Source of the DNA: Thalassia testudinum
Lineage: Eukaryota; Streptophyta; Magnoliopsida; Alismatales; Hydrocharitaceae
Assembly: GCA_037157565.1 (NCBI GenBank)
Contig: JAZHRO010000013.1
Span: 31,190,501-31,254,500 of the forward strand
Length of the DNA: 64,000 bases
Direction of reading: 5' to 3'
Below, piece after piece: positions 33,447 to 45,400 of the stretch. A model generated the notes under the pieces. It made no database searches and was not told where the DNA came from. It was given only the letters and a program-made list of their open reading frames with translations. The translations under genes and the position numbers were made by a program. The number at the start of each line of letters is the position of its first letter. The stretch's first letter is position 1.

Positions 33447-36400
33447 GTACCACACCATCCCCGATTCCCAACTACAAGACAACTCTTCCGAATGAGCAAG
33501 TTGAGTTCAAGTTCTGTCGTATAGAGTAAGTGGAGGATCTCTTGCACACGAAGGTGGGGTCATAGAAGGTTGTTCCATTTGGAATCGCTGCGCGGCGAGA
33601 AGTGGTACCGAGATGTGTAAGGATTTTACGAGTGGCAGAGAGTTGCACCGGCCTCTCTAGGTGGCTAAGGTCATGGAATCAACATAGATACGACCGAGCG
33701 ATCCACCAACGGAACTCGGGTTTTCCTCGCGATCGGGGGTTGCAATGTGGTCAACTGGCTGGATCTTAGAGCGAGACTTTTGCAGGAGTGGGTGCTGTCG
33801 GTGTTGGGATAGAGGAATAGTTTGTGGGAGAATGGACGAAACAAAAGCTATGTGGTGATTTCGCATTCTTTGGAGTTTATGTGAAATGACGGATAAAGGG
33901 GAGGAGATGCAAAGTTTGCCATCGATCTTAGAATGGTCGATGGATGGTCAGTATGTAGTTATTTTATGTAATAAAGATGAGTGATGAAATGAGATGTTAG
34001 ATGATTGCGCTTACTTAAGAAGGGGATAAGTTAAATGCTATCAGACAGGAGACGGTAAAGTTTGTATTTGCAATTTCGAATTTGCAACGGGATAACAATG
34101 AGCATTTAAATGGCAGAAAGAAGTTCGTGGGATTACAATGTGAAATATGGGAGACCATCCATAGTTTCCTATCAAACCTACCTTAGCGAGTTTGCCTATG
34201 TGGGATAGCCTACCATGTTTGGGATGGCTTATGCAAAGTGGGGTAACTTTTGTCCGGTAATTCAACAAATGCATACCCATCCCAACAGATTTAAGCTATC
34301 TTACGTAACAAAGATGCCCTAGAAGTGTTTCAAATTTGCATGTTGAGTTGTTGACTTAGAATGTAGGATTAATAGCCGGCGAAGAGATAATGGAGGGTTA
34401 GAAGTTTGTATTGATGCCCGTCTCGCATGCTACATGGAATAGAAAAACAAGTGATTTCTCACTGTTGATGAGATTGGGTTTAATGTAAGTTGGGGAAACG
34501 AATAGGTTCCCTCATTGCTAGGAGCTCTTAAGCCTAGTGCTTAGACTTGTGAATACAAAAGCCCAAAAAGGATGCAGAATATCAGATGCATAAGTAACTT
34601 CTAGTTATCTGCGCTTATGAAACTTATTGTGGAATCTTTACCAGGTGATTCTTTTCTTGTTCCTGGTGCTACTTTGGCGACTCTGCTCATGCTTGCTATT
34701 CTTCATGCTCGTCGAATGTATGACGATAAAAAGGTGAGAAATAATTTTGCTACTTTGAAGTTGCTTGCTTACTCGATCATGATGTTTTCTGGATAACCAC
34801 ATGAAGAACTTCCACTTAGTTGATGTTAATTTGCTTTCATTGATGCCTATTGTGCACAATTTGTTTGAGTATTTACTCATCATATTAGTGGCCTTACCTG
34901 TATGGCCCCTGCTCTTTCTCTGGCATACCTTCACTTTTCTGTGTAACTGTTATATTATTTCAAAGGGTCTTATGCAAATATATACATTGTTGGAACTCTG
35001 CATGTCCACGAGCAAGGTTGTGATTCTATCACATGTCTGAGATGAGCAAGCTTGTTACTCTATCACATGCTTGTGTTGAGGTCATTGGTTATCCTAACTA
35101 TTCATAATTCTTTGCAGTCAAGTTTAGAGTAAACAATAGTTGATTAGACACAACTTTTCGCCCTTTTTCATAAATAAAAGTCTCCTATTTGATATGATTT
35201 TAGGGTGATACATCAACATAGAATGCTAGACTGAAGGTGCAAGATATTATTTCATATTCTTATTTTCATTTATATATTTTCTGCCAGGGCTGTGAAAACT
35301 TCTTTTTCTTTAAGTTTAACTTTTTAATCCTTTTAGCATGTTGTTTGACTTATTACATTACCTGCCACACTTTTTATGGGATTTAACAAATTATTCCTAA
35401 GTTGGTACCTTTGTCTATATTTAGACCCATATCCATAGCCATGTGCAAAGTGCTTTTTTGAAGTGTGCTTGATCGACAATCAATATTACCACATTATATT
35501 TTTAAATCAATTCGGTGGACTACACACCACTGGTATCTTAGGGTTTAGTATGCTGCAAATGTGTGAAAAACACTAGATTTTTAGCCTATTCGATCTGATC
35601 TGTATTTGTTATTGAAGCTTCTCTTCTGAAAAGGGAAATATAGCTGCTTTGGCTTTTTAATTGTAGTAATGCTATTGTTTGTTTGACTAGAGTAGACAAT
35701 TGAACATGCTTGATTTTCTGTAGTAAGGATTTCATTTTTAATGTCACTTGTGAAAGTAATATCCTTGTGTTTATTCCCATTTTTACAATAAACTTACTCT
35801 GTTATAGTATGGAAACCATGAACTTTTTTTTTTTTTTTTTTTCCATGGTTATCCTTTATATCATTCATTATTTTCCTGCTTCAGTCTTTCAATCTTTCCT
35901 TGATAGGTTGAAGATTTTAAAGGGAAGGGAATTGAACTTGAGTTCTCACCTGATAAAAAGGTGCTTCTATGCAAATTTCAATTTTATAGCCTTCATATCC
36001 AACTCTTTTTAGTCTTGGTTGACTAAATCCTATTCACCGATTTGTTGTAGGCTACATTCCTTAAGTTGATGCCTCTGCGTGCCATCTCTCGTTTTTGGGG
36101 TTATTTGACAAGTATGGTGGGTGATGCTGGTATTCCTTGTGTTTAAATATTATTTATTATTATTTTATTTTGTTTCATTTTTATCTTAATAGACTTGCAT
36201 CTATACCTTTGTGGCATCTTTATTGCATGTCGTTGGCATTATTAACTCTTGATTCACAGCATGTAACCAATGGTAGAGGGAGGGTGAATAAGAAGGGACT
36301 AGAGACTGGAGCTTTTGAAATCTGTGTACAATCATACAAGACCTTGGACTGGGAATTAGAGTGGATGTGCCACTGGTGAAGGGGTACAACTAAATGATGG

Positions 36401-39400
36401 TTGCATTGTAGAAGGTGAAAAAAGGCTAATCATGATATGTTGGCCAAGGCTTTTCCTTAATATGTCATTTTGGGGTGTGCGCATGCACGTGTGTGAAGGG
36501 CCTTTTACTATCATAATATCTTGTTGAATGGGGCCATCTAACAAACTTCAGTTCCCATCCATCTTAGGAAGACTCTTCTTAGCCATGGCTGGTGCCATCG
36601 TTGATTGCATATTAGGTTATATGGAACTTGCACTTGTGAACAAGAAAATGACAATAAATATCTTTAATGCTCGTAGGAAATTTGATGGAGAGTGGTGCTT
36701 CAGTATTGTTCCTACTGATCAAATTGTGTAGGAATTTATCCTAAGCTCTTAATAAAGAATTGTTGAGCTTCTTCTGTCATTTATCGCTTTTCCTTATTTT
36801 CAATTATTGGTTTGTATTATCTTATTTCTCTGTAATGGTCATGTAATTTTCTCTCTTTTTCCACCTCTATATATTGAGAGGTAGGGTTTTATTAGAATAT
36901 AATAAAACAATTTCTTTTGACTTGATATCAGAGTAGTTGTCCACCTCAAACCCTTCTTCATCTCTTCACCATTGCTGGCTGCCCCCTCTCACTGGATCTC
37001 CTCTAGTGTGCAGCAGCCAGCCACTGGCGGCAGTTAGCGTCGCCGGTTGGCTTCTCCTCCTCAGGTGGCACCGGGGGGGGGGGGGGGGGGGGGTGCTGCT
37101 GTTGGCAACGCCGCTAGGTACTCTCTAGCCCTAGCGTGTGCTTCCACCATCAGGGAATCAACCTCTGATTCCCAAATCTAAATTTTGGGCTCCTGTTAGA
37201 CTCGGATTTGAGATCCATGGTCTGATATTGTGTTGCTGCAATGAGAGTATGATCTTAAATTTATTGTAGGTGATTTAGATTGGCTTTGGTTGAAGGTTAG
37301 ATGCCGTCTTCCATTTCTTCAGAGGTGACATCAGGGCCTATGCAAGAAACAGGATCATAGAAGTGTCTCTTCTTTGGTCTCATGGTGAAATTGGATGAGA
37401 CACATTATCCCTAGTGGTCACTGACCTTTTTAATGATGGTGAAAGGTTATGACAAAGAGCATATTCTTCTTCAACCACAACCACCAGATTTGACAGGAAG
37501 CAATGCAACTTGGAAGAAGGATGACACCATGGTTCAAGCATGGATCATGAATTACATTCTTCCTTGATTTGGAGATGAAATTATGTACTATGGGACTACT
37601 AAGGAGAAGTGGGACAATTTACGTGATACGTATTCTTACGAGAAGAAGTTGAGTAGAGTTTCTCCGATTTACAACGAGCTTTCGCAGCTTTGCTATGAGG
37701 GTTGTCCATTGTCCCAGTACTATTCTACTCTGAAGGGTCTTCTTGAGAAGTATAATGCTTGCAGGCTTGCTTGCACATGTGCTACACAGGAGTATTGCAA
37801 GGAGGCAGTTTTTATCTAGCCTTGGGCCTGATTCTATAGCACGATCTCAGCTTTTCATCTTATCAAAGCTTCATTCACTTGAGGAAGCGTATAGCATATT
37901 GGGTTAGATTGTTATCACCTTGCCCTCTATTGAGTCCATTGGACAGACGTTTGCCATTGCTGCTACACCAGGGTGAGGTAGAGGAGCTCCTGCACCATGT
38001 GGTAGAGGTAGAGGTCATGTTCCTGGTGGGAGAGGATGCTCTATTTGCACTTTCTATTGGAAGTTCGGACATGCTGAGGCTACCTGTTGGACCAAGCACT
38101 CCCATAGCCAATTAGAATGTTACTGCTAATTGGGGCCTCTACTTTTGCCTTAGTCTAGACTCTGGAGATTGTCTGTGTCTCTACTTGGGTGTTTTGGAGT
38201 CAAAATCTCTTGTTTGATGTTCTTAGGTGCGTGAGGGGTTCACACACCTCTTATTGGTCTTAGGCTTGGCTTTTATGTTCGACCTCTTGTTCTCCACACC
38301 TTCACGCCTACGAGATTCTATGTGTGGATCTTTTGATCTTTGGGCTACAAGAGTACTTGCTTTGATACCACATGAAGAATTAGAGCGCTTTGGGGAACCT
38401 ACATGGAAGAGAAGGTCCATGCATGGAAGAAGATGGCGTGGAGGAGGGTTGACGAGAGAGAGAGAGAAATATCATGGAGTAGAAGGGGTGACGAGAGGAG
38501 TTCTCAAGGTAGAAAATATTATTATTTGAACTCAAATAAGTATGATTGTTGGTGTATTATTTTTAGAAATCTAACCACCCTACAATCAAGGAAACAAATC
38601 TTTAACAACCTAATCAAAGTAATTCAAATTAACTCAAACAAATCCTACTTTCCTAACTTAGTAAGTAAGCAAACTTGGACTCTAAGGTGTCCACTCATGC
38701 CAACTCATGCATAAGACTGCACGCACACATGTGCCATGTGGCACTTGCCACATGGTCCTTTATTCCACGCTAACACTTATATTGTTTATTCTCATTGAAA
38801 TGCATAGTACATGACGATATATGTACCCATATCTTCAAAATTAAATCAGATGGCATAGGATTAACGACAAAACCTGATATAACACTATTTGACTTAGTAG
38901 TTGTTGGGAAAAAAATAGAGTAGTTTATTCTGAGGACCTTGGGTGCCTTTATATAGAGACGTACGAAAAGGGAAAACAACAGGGACACCCGTTCGCTACA
39001 AAAATAAAGACCAACACAAATATAATAACATACCTTAACACTTTCCCTCAAGTTGGAGCATAGACATCTAACATGCTCAGTTTGGAACAAAGACCGTAAA
39101 GCTACTTCTTGGAAAGTGCTTTAGTAAAGATGTTTGCAAGTTGGTCTTCAGTACATATAGAGGGTGTAGAATATTCTTTGCAGCAATTGCCTCCCTGATG
39201 AAGTGACAATCGACGTCAATAGGTTTAGTTCTCTCATAGAAGACATGATTATTTGCAATGAAGGTGGCTGCCTTGTTGTCACAATGCTTAGGAATAGGAC
39301 TAGTGACCTGTACTCCAAATTCCTCTAAGATATATCTGACCCAGAGTAGCTCACAAGTGGTCTGGACCATGGCTCTGTATTCTGATTCGACACTTGGCCT

Positions 39401-42400
39401 GGAAAAAATGACCTGCTTCTTGCTTCTCCACGTAACTAGATTGCCTCCAACAAATGTGCAGTATCCTATAGTGGACTTTTTATCCTCATATGCTCTAGCA
39501 TAGTCATCATCTGAATAGTCACATACATCCAAGTGCCCATTGTTCCTAAAATAAAGTCTTTTCTAGGTGCACTCTTCCCCTCTCCCGTTCCATCTAGTTT
39601 CCAGCGGATTGCCATGGGAGTCCCTGGTTGGTTGGAGGAGATTTCAACATTACTCTGCAGTTGGAGGACAGGTCGGGGGGGGGGGGGGGGGGTGGGTGGG
39701 GGTGGGGGAGGCAGGACCTTGGATCCAATGAGTTTGTTGAGTTTGTTGCCATGCATGGCCTTATAGATTTATGCCTGACGTCCTGCGCATACACCTGGAG
39801 GAACAACTGCGGTTAGATGTCTAGGATTTACATGTCTGTCCAACGTAGAGATAGCAGAGGCCTTCCCTGTTGTGGAGGTGTCTCCTTTGGAGAGACCGTT
39901 CTCAGATCATACACCCCTGATGTAGCGGCCTAATGAGGGAGTGCACTATGGCACTTCAAATTTGACATATTTTGGCTGCTCGAGGAGGGATTTTGGGGTA
40001 TGATGTAGGAGAGATGGAGCTCTTTTATGATGGAAGGGTCAGTTACGCTTTGTCTAGCAAGGAAGTTGTCTATATCGCGGGACCATCTCAAAGCATATAA
40101 GAAGAAAATTCGAGCAGTTAGGAGGGGCAGAAAGGAAGAGGCTTTGACAGAAATCACCAAGATAAATAGACAAGAGGACTAGGTCTCTCTCTCGGCTGAG
40201 GATAGGGAGGTCTAGCTGAAGATGACACAAGTGGTGCAGGAGGATAAGAAAGCTAAGATGGAGTGGAAGACGAGATTGAGGCAGAAGTGGCTCAAGGGGG
40301 GTGATTCAAATAGTTGGTTTTTCCACCAAATGACTTTCGTCAGGAGGAGGAGGAACTGGATAGAGAAATTGTTGATTCATGGGGAGGAATTTTCAGGTAG
40401 GGAGGTGGGTAGAGTTGCGGCAGACTATTTCAGAGAGTTCATAGGCAGACGCAACAGAGGTTGTTGGCAATGGAGGGGGGAGGATATATGATGTGTTATT
40501 AATGCCCAGGTGGAGAGTCTTACGACCAACTTCTCGGAGGATGAGGTGAGGCGGGCGGTTTGCAGGTTGAATGCGGAAGGTTGCCCTGGGCTGGATGGTT
40601 TTCCTGTTTTCTTCTTTAGGGAATTTTGGTCTTTTGTGGGGACAGACGTGATATAGATGTTGGAGAAGTTCGTGGTAGGGAATATGGGGTTTGACAAGCT
40701 GAACATATTTTATATGTTCTTATTGCCTAAAAAAGAAGGTGCAGAGGAGATTCAATATTTTCGTCTGATTGCACTTTTGAATGCTGTCTACCTTATTGTT
40801 GCCAAGGTCTTGGCAAACAGGCTTAGAGATGTCCTTGGAGACTTGATCTCCCCTGTGTAGACCTTTGTATTGGGAAAGGGAATATTGGATGGGTTTGTGA
40901 TCGCTAATGAGGTTTTGGCTGCTTGGAAGGAGAAGAAACATGTGTTTCTGTGGAAGGTAGACTTCAGCAAGGTGTATGACTCAGTATAGTGGGATTTCCT
41001 ATGGGCATCCTTACTGAGGAGAGGCTTTCCCACGATGTGGGTTGGCTGGATGAAGAGGTGCGTGATGACGACATCTTTCTTAGTCTTGATTAATGGAAAC
41101 TCGACGGGAGGTTGGGTGCAGCCTAAGAGAGGGGTCAGACAGGGGTGCCCTCTTTCTCCCATGCTGTTTGTGCTGGCGGCGGATGCCTTGGCAAGGGCAA
41201 CTTGTAGGGCTTGTGATAGGGGTTTGATTAGTGGTTTTCAGGCTGGAGAGAATGGTTAGACGTCAATCCTACAGTATGTTGATAATACCCTCTTTCTGGT
41301 CGAAGAAGCGAGTCTGGAAGCTAAGAGGATGAGAATAATTCTGAAGTTCTTAGGCACAGCATTTGGGTTGCAAATAAACTACTAGAAATCGACGTTTGTC
41401 ACGATGAACATGATGGTTGAAGAGGCGGAGTCGATGGGTGGAGCGCTTGGGATAGAGGTGGGGTCTTTGCTACTAGTTTATCTGGGCCTTCATTTATCAG
41501 ATAGGAGGCTTAGACTGCCAGATTAGCTTGCTTTGCTGGAGAGAATGGAGAAGAGATTGGCAGGGTGGTCAGCTAGACTGTTGTTTAGAGGTGGGAGGCT
41601 TGTTTTGGTGAAGGCTGTTTTGGCATCCATTCTATCATATTTTCTATCTGTTTTTAGATCGAGACAGGTAGAGAAGATCTCCGGGCTGATGCACGACTCT
41701 TTTTGGTCTAATGTGGGGGCGGCAGGAAGAGGGGCGAGGTTGGTGGCCTGGGAGGAGGTTTGTAGGTCGGTGCAGGAGGGGGGACTGGGAGTTAGGGAGG
41801 TGGAGAAAGTGAATGTTAGCCTCCTCGCAAAGTGGATTGCCAGACTTGTGGGCCGTGAATAGGGGCTGTTTGGTGACGTCATGAGGAGTTGCTACTGATC
41901 CTTTATATCTTGGGAGCCTTTGGAGTTACCTCCTATAGGGGTATCTTTCTTTCTAAGGGGGTTGATAGTAATGGCAAGGAAGGTGCGGACATTCTTTACT
42001 CCCACGTTGGGTGAGGGAGATGTGTTCCGGTTCTGGCTGGATGATTGGTAGGGGGTTGGACAGTCTCTCAGCGCCAGATATCCTCGTCTCTTTGGGAGTG
42101 TGGTTGACCCGTTGGCCTCAGTGGGAGACTATTGGTCCGGGGCTTGGTGAGTTGGTGTCCAGTCTTTCGGGGGGGCTTCTCTGACCTGAGGTGTGAGGAT
42201 TTCCAGAGGTTGTTGCAGGAGGGAAGGATGGGAGACAGAGGAGGGTGGTGACGTATACTCTTGGGCAAGGTTTTAAATATTGATATCGTTATCGTATCGA
42301 TAAGTTAAAAAAGGGATATATCGAGGATATATCGCTAATATCGGGGAATTCTGGGGAAATATCTTAGAAAGGCTTAAAATGTCCTAAAATGTCACAAAAT

Positions 42401-45400
42401 TTATGAAAATTAATATTTTAATAACTAATACATCACGAAGAAATGTCTAAAAGATGAAAATAATAAATTTTGAATGAAAACATAATAGAAATGCACTAGT
42501 CGCATGTCGACAAAGTCATATATTGAAAAGAAAGCATACTGAATATTATAATAATTGAAAAATGTTCATAGTAACTTTCGTTGCATATTGTTGACAATTG
42601 AAATCATGCCTTAATTGCACTGATTTTCTTATCGGTTTCAACATGTTCTCTATTCCAATACTCTTCTTTTTCTCATTGACTTGTCTCAAGTTTCGTAAAT
42701 CACCCTATTACTCTTCTCATTACGATTTTAAGATATGAAATCACAAATATTATCACCAAAGATGTACTTGGTGATAGAAGATACGAATTAAATTACACAG
42801 AAGTATATAATGAACAAATATAAATGGTCAAATAACTAGAGCCCTGATTTTCTTATCAGTTCTAACATGTTCTCCATTCCAATAGTCTTCTCTTTCTCAT
42901 TGATCTGTCTCACATTTCGTGAAGCACCCTATTACTCTTCTCATTATGAGCTCAACACATGAAATCACATCTCCTATCAACAAAGATGCACTTGGTGAAA
43001 CGAGACATTGTTTAGATAACACAAGTGTATATAATGGGCAAGTATAAACGCTCAAATAACTAGAGAGAAATTGTGCTCATCATAGCATAATGCACAGTTT
43101 GCAAGATTAGTGGAGATCAACACAGCACCAATATGCAAGTATTTAGATGAACTATACTTAAACAAGTGAGCCTGTCAACCCTGGGTTGTGGGGGAAAGAA
43201 AGAAGAACCATCATGGATGACATCCTTTAATCAAACAAAGATGTCAAGATAGCTCTTTTAAGACCCCCATGGATTATCAAAGTGCTTGATTTTATGTATC
43301 TTTTTATAAAGGTTTGAAGATGCTAATGTATTTCACACTGACATTTTATAATCTTCTTCCTATTTTCAATAAGTAAAACTAAGTGCAATGACTGAATTAT
43401 TGACAGAGAATGTACAGCTGTAAAGTTGACATATTTGATGGACTATAAGGGAGCAAGAACTTTAGCATGTATAGTTCTAAAGTTCAACAAAAGTCCATGA
43501 TAATATCGGTGATATTGGCGATGTCATGGAAAAAAGATACTAAGGCTGATATCAATATGTGCTGACCTAACGATACCAGTATATCAGCGATATATCACCG
43601 ATTTATCAATCCTTGCTCCTTGGAAGAAGGTGAATTCTTAGTGGTGAAGGTCTTTCGCAGATTGAGCGGCGGCATGGCCAACATAGACGTCGATCTCTTG
43701 AGAGACTGCAGGCTTCTCCGGGAGGCGGAGTGTCCACTGAAGGTGAAGATTTTTGCGTGGTTGACAAGGAATGGGAGGATCATGACGAAGATGTGGAGAG
43801 CGAGGTGGGCCCAAATGGATGACGTGAGCTGTCCCCTATGTGGAGGAGCGAAGGACATTCATCACCTCTTCTTCCAGTGCCCTTTTGTAGAGCAGGTGTG
43901 GTAGAGGATGGGGATCGATTGGATTGTACATCGGGATGTGACTAGCTTTTGGTCATCTTTCCATAGGGGGAATGCTCAAGAGGGGCATATCTCTTTTAGA
44001 TCCAAGAAGGATCGAGCGAAGATTTTGGTTGTTTTATAGGGTGTTTGGCTTGGCAGGAATGGGGTGCTTTTTAGGGGAGAGAGACCCTATGTCGAGAATT
44101 TTTCTTATTCCATTATGTCCCAGATGGAGTTTTGGAGATCCTATATGTAACTTTTGATGGAATGAAATGATCATGGGTCATTATCATTTGGATAATTACC
44201 CTCTCACCCTTCAAAAAAAAAAAAAGTGTGGGCCACATCTAACTAATGATGAAGTTTACGTTCGGCTACTCCATTTTGTTGGGAGGTATGAATGCAAGAA
44301 GTCTGGTGAATAATACAAAAATACTGGAAAAAATGTGTAACTTTGGCATTTAAAAACTCTAAACCATTATCACTCCGGAAAACTTTTATAGTAGGGGAAA
44401 ATTGAGTTTTTATTTCTTGAACAAAATTTTTAACTAGATCACAAACTTCAGACTTCTTTTTCATTATAAACACCCAGGACATCCTAGTACAAGTATCCAC
44501 AAGAACAAGGAAGTACCAAAAACCTCTAATACTCTTGACCTTACACGAGCCCAATACATCAGCATAAACTAAAGCAAAAACAGACTCAACCCGTTTATTT
44601 TGAGATGGAAAAGAAGACCTAAGGTGTTTGCCCAACTGACAAGCTTTACACCGGAAAGACTCATGAAAAGACATCTCTGGAAATTGACGACAAAGGATAG
44701 GAAGTCTGAGATGACCAAGGTGGAGATGCCACTGGAGAGCAGTAGTGTCACAAATAGCATTAGTATTAGGTGAAGGTGGAACATGGAGATGGTAGAGACC
44801 ATTATGCTCAAGTCTTCCACCAATTTACCTCATTGTCTTGAGGCCTTGCAAGAAAAAATACTGATCATGAAACATTGCCGTGCACTGTAAATCCATCGTA
44901 ATCTGACTAATTGACAACAAATTAAGAGCAAACTTGGGAGCATACATAACATTCTATAGAGGTAAAGTAGAAGAGATAGAAATGTTCCCAAGATCAATAA
45001 TTGGTGACAAACCCCCATCTGTTACCTTAAACTGGAACCGGGTAGCAAGATCTCATAGAGAAGAAAAGAGGGTGGTATCGCCAGTTATGTGAGAGGAGGC
45101 ACCTGAATCCGCAAGCCAAGCAGGGGCTTAGGATCTAACTGACATCGCTGAAGTGCTTGTAGGTCTCTAAACGGAGGCAGAAGTAAATGCCTGAGAAGCC
45201 ATGAAGTGCTCATAGTCTGCTCTGGAAACTGAAATCTGGCTATCATCCTCTTGCACCTGAGAAGTATCCTCTGCAGACATATGATGGGCACGCGGATCCA
45301 TACTCGATGGATATTCGTGCTTCACCCAACAACGGTCCAAGTATGTCCATTTTTGTGTCAATACTCATAGACGGAGCTTCAACCTCGACTGCGTCCACGT

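Larger units (their letters stand above)
36727..38130 (+). mobile_element. Copia element 5' fragment: LTR, primer site, gag
   Basis: 36727-36918 looks like a 5' LTR on plus (TATA-like CTATATATTGAG, then AATAAAAC). It is followed by TTGATATCAGAG (from 36923), close to the initiator-tRNA-Met primer site of plant copia elements. A leader with a 21-G run (37073-37093) and then broken gag follow. The element stops near 38130; pol and the second LTR are absent. Confidence 0.65.
39563..44225 (+). mobile_element. L1-type LINE (copy C), 5'-truncated, inserted in copia A
   Basis: Plus strand. It begins inside the endonuclease (PWLVGGDFNITLQLEDR, 39620-39680), then the spacer (RQKWLKGGDSNSWFFH, 40280-40330), RT fragments (40490-41450), a C-terminal segment (41533-41862), zf-RVT (43830-43880) and a poly(A) tail at 44212-44225. 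A hAT-like element interrupts it at 42266-43615. No target duplication is visible because copia sequence is missing at the junction. Confidence 0.88.

Noticed and set aside
33447..33529. Continuation of the PSD1 first frame to a stop at 33529
   Set aside because: Similarity to plant PSD1 ends at SSKG where a GT donor occurs and resumes at 34645 in the matching phase, so this is intron read-through.
36528..36731. Plus-strand 67-codon frame after PSD1 exon 4, considered as a further PSD1 exon
   Set aside because: No similarity to the family segment expected after SM (E(I/V)PV...), which is found at 50077 instead; no matching splice phase.
39533..39766. Frames with poly-Gly or poly-Pro around 39600-39800
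   Set aside because: They are caused by the G run in the L1 endonuclease; the real frame there is the broken L1 one.
43595..43858. Minus-strand frame opposite the L1 C-terminus
   Set aside because: Shadow of the recognisable plus-strand zf-RVT region.
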